The notes below the pieces were generated by a model, which worked only from the letters and a program-made list of their open reading frames with translations, made no database searches and was not told where the DNA came from. Positions 5,036-5,485 of a stretch of 5,485 nucleotides of DNA are shown piece by piece (within the stretch, counting starts at the first letter, position 1; every line of letters starts with the position of its first letter). Source of the stretch: CAZCWX01 sp964502465 (GTDB taxonomy: Bacteria; Desulfobacterota; Binatia; Bin18); NCBI GenBank assembly GCA_964502465.1, contig CAZCWX010000208.1:1-5485 (forward strand), given 5' to 3'. The position numbers and the translations under genes are program-made.

Positions 5036-5485
5036 TCAGCTTACCGTCCAGCCTCCGTCAATAATGAATGGCGCACCGGTTGCGAACGACGCATCATCGC
5101 TCGCCAGGAACAAGGCCACCTTGGCGATCTCCTCCGGTTCGGCCATCCGACCCAGCACCGAGATGCGATCGATCACTTTGGGATTGGGAGGCTGACCCTT
5201 GCGGATGCGCTGCGCCATCGGGGTTTCAATCGCGCCCGGACAAATGGCATTGACGCGGATGTTGTAGCGTCCATATTCGAGCGCGGCCACCCGCGTCAGG
5301 GCAATCACGCCTGCCTTTGCGGCGGCATAGGCGGCACTGCCCCGCACGGCGACTAAGCCCGCAATTGACGCCGTGTTAATCACCGCGCCGCCGCCCGCCT
5401 TCATCATGTGGGGCAGGACATACTTCATGCCCAGGTAGACCCCGCGCAGGTTGATGGCGATGACCCGGTCGAACTCTTCTTCAGG
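5036..5485 (-). CDS. Classical short-chain dehydrogenase/reductase, C-terminal 149 aa (5' end outside window)
   Basis: This is an NAD(P)-dependent oxidoreductase interconverting alcohol and carbonyl groups, acting in the cytoplasm and usually as a tetramer. The visible part contains the full catalytic tetrad in order: Asn in INLRGVYLG (visible residue 12), Ser in NTASIAG (40), Tyr and Lys in YAAAK (53 and 57). The NAD-site PG of VNAICPGAIETP (83-84) and the family end SDDASFATGAPFIIDGGW follow, so the C terminus is complete. The nucleotide-binding TGxxxGxG motif must lie beyond base 5485. The sequence resembles FabG-like and hydroxysteroid or cyclic alcohol dehydrogenases without deciding between them. 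It reads in the same direction as the LLM, crotonase and BVMO genes, and a strong ribosome binding site follows its stop directly. A role in producing a ketone for the BVMO is possible but inferred only from proximity. Confidence 0.94.
   Translation of the reverse strand, partial: PEEEFDRVIAINLRGVYLGMKYVLPHMMKAGGGAVINTASIAGLVAVRGSAAYAAAKAGVIALTRVAALEYGRYNIRVNAICPGAIETPMAQRIRKGQPPNPKVIDRISVLGRMAEPEEIAKVALFLASDDASFATGAPFIIDGGWTVS

Noticed and set aside
1..5485. Insertion sequence, integrase, tRNA, rRNA, CRISPR or toxin-antitoxin locus
   Set aside because: I saw no transposase motifs, terminal repeats with target duplications, cloverleaf sequence or regularly spaced repeats at the rearrangement points or elsewhere.

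Overview
The window looks like a moderately GC-rich bacterial chromosome segment from an organism with a large catabolic gene repertoire. It carries a flavin monooxygenase of the Baeyer-Villiger type, a crotonase-fold enzyme, an F420-type luciferase-like oxidoreductase, a short-chain dehydrogenase, a cytochrome P450 remnant and two related MarR-like regulators. A luciferase-like protein of the Rv2161c type points to an F420-using lineage, such as actinobacteria or one of several uncultured soil or marine groups. The sequence alone does not fix the taxon.

Layout. Bases 1-231 (+) are the C-terminal end of a MarR-like regulator. Bases 232-443 are a convergent intergenic stretch with two small hairpins. 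A type I Baeyer-Villiger monooxygenase (444-2042, -) follows a crotonase (2154-2876, -), and the two probably form an operon. Between the crotonase and the next gene upstream lies a 97-bp region with two perfect inverted repeats. Next is a second MarR-like gene (2974-3344, -), a paralogue of the first, broken by an apparent one-base deletion and lacking its N-terminal helix. It abuts head-to-head a cytochrome P450 fragment (3347-3823, +) that has lost both its N-terminal part and everything from the I-helix onward. An LLM-class oxidoreductase (3906-4790, -) follows, then a 245-bp gap with a possible 42-codon gene, and finally the C-terminal 149 residues of a classical short-chain dehydrogenase (5036-5485, -).

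Interpretation. The intact genes would suit oxidation of a ketone or alcohol-bearing hydrophobic substrate: alcohol to ketone by the SDR, ketone to ester or lactone by the BVMO, and acyl-CoA processing by the crotonase. This pathway is inferred from neighbourhood only, and no substrate is visible in the sequence. The most informative feature is the rearrangement scar around 2974-3826, where a regulator and a P450 were both cut at nearly the same base and the regulator also carries a frameshift. The two MarR paralogues lie in inverted orientation on either side of the crotonase-BVMO pair. I see no mobile element, CRISPR array or RNA gene, and I did not find a convincing new defence or enzymatic system.
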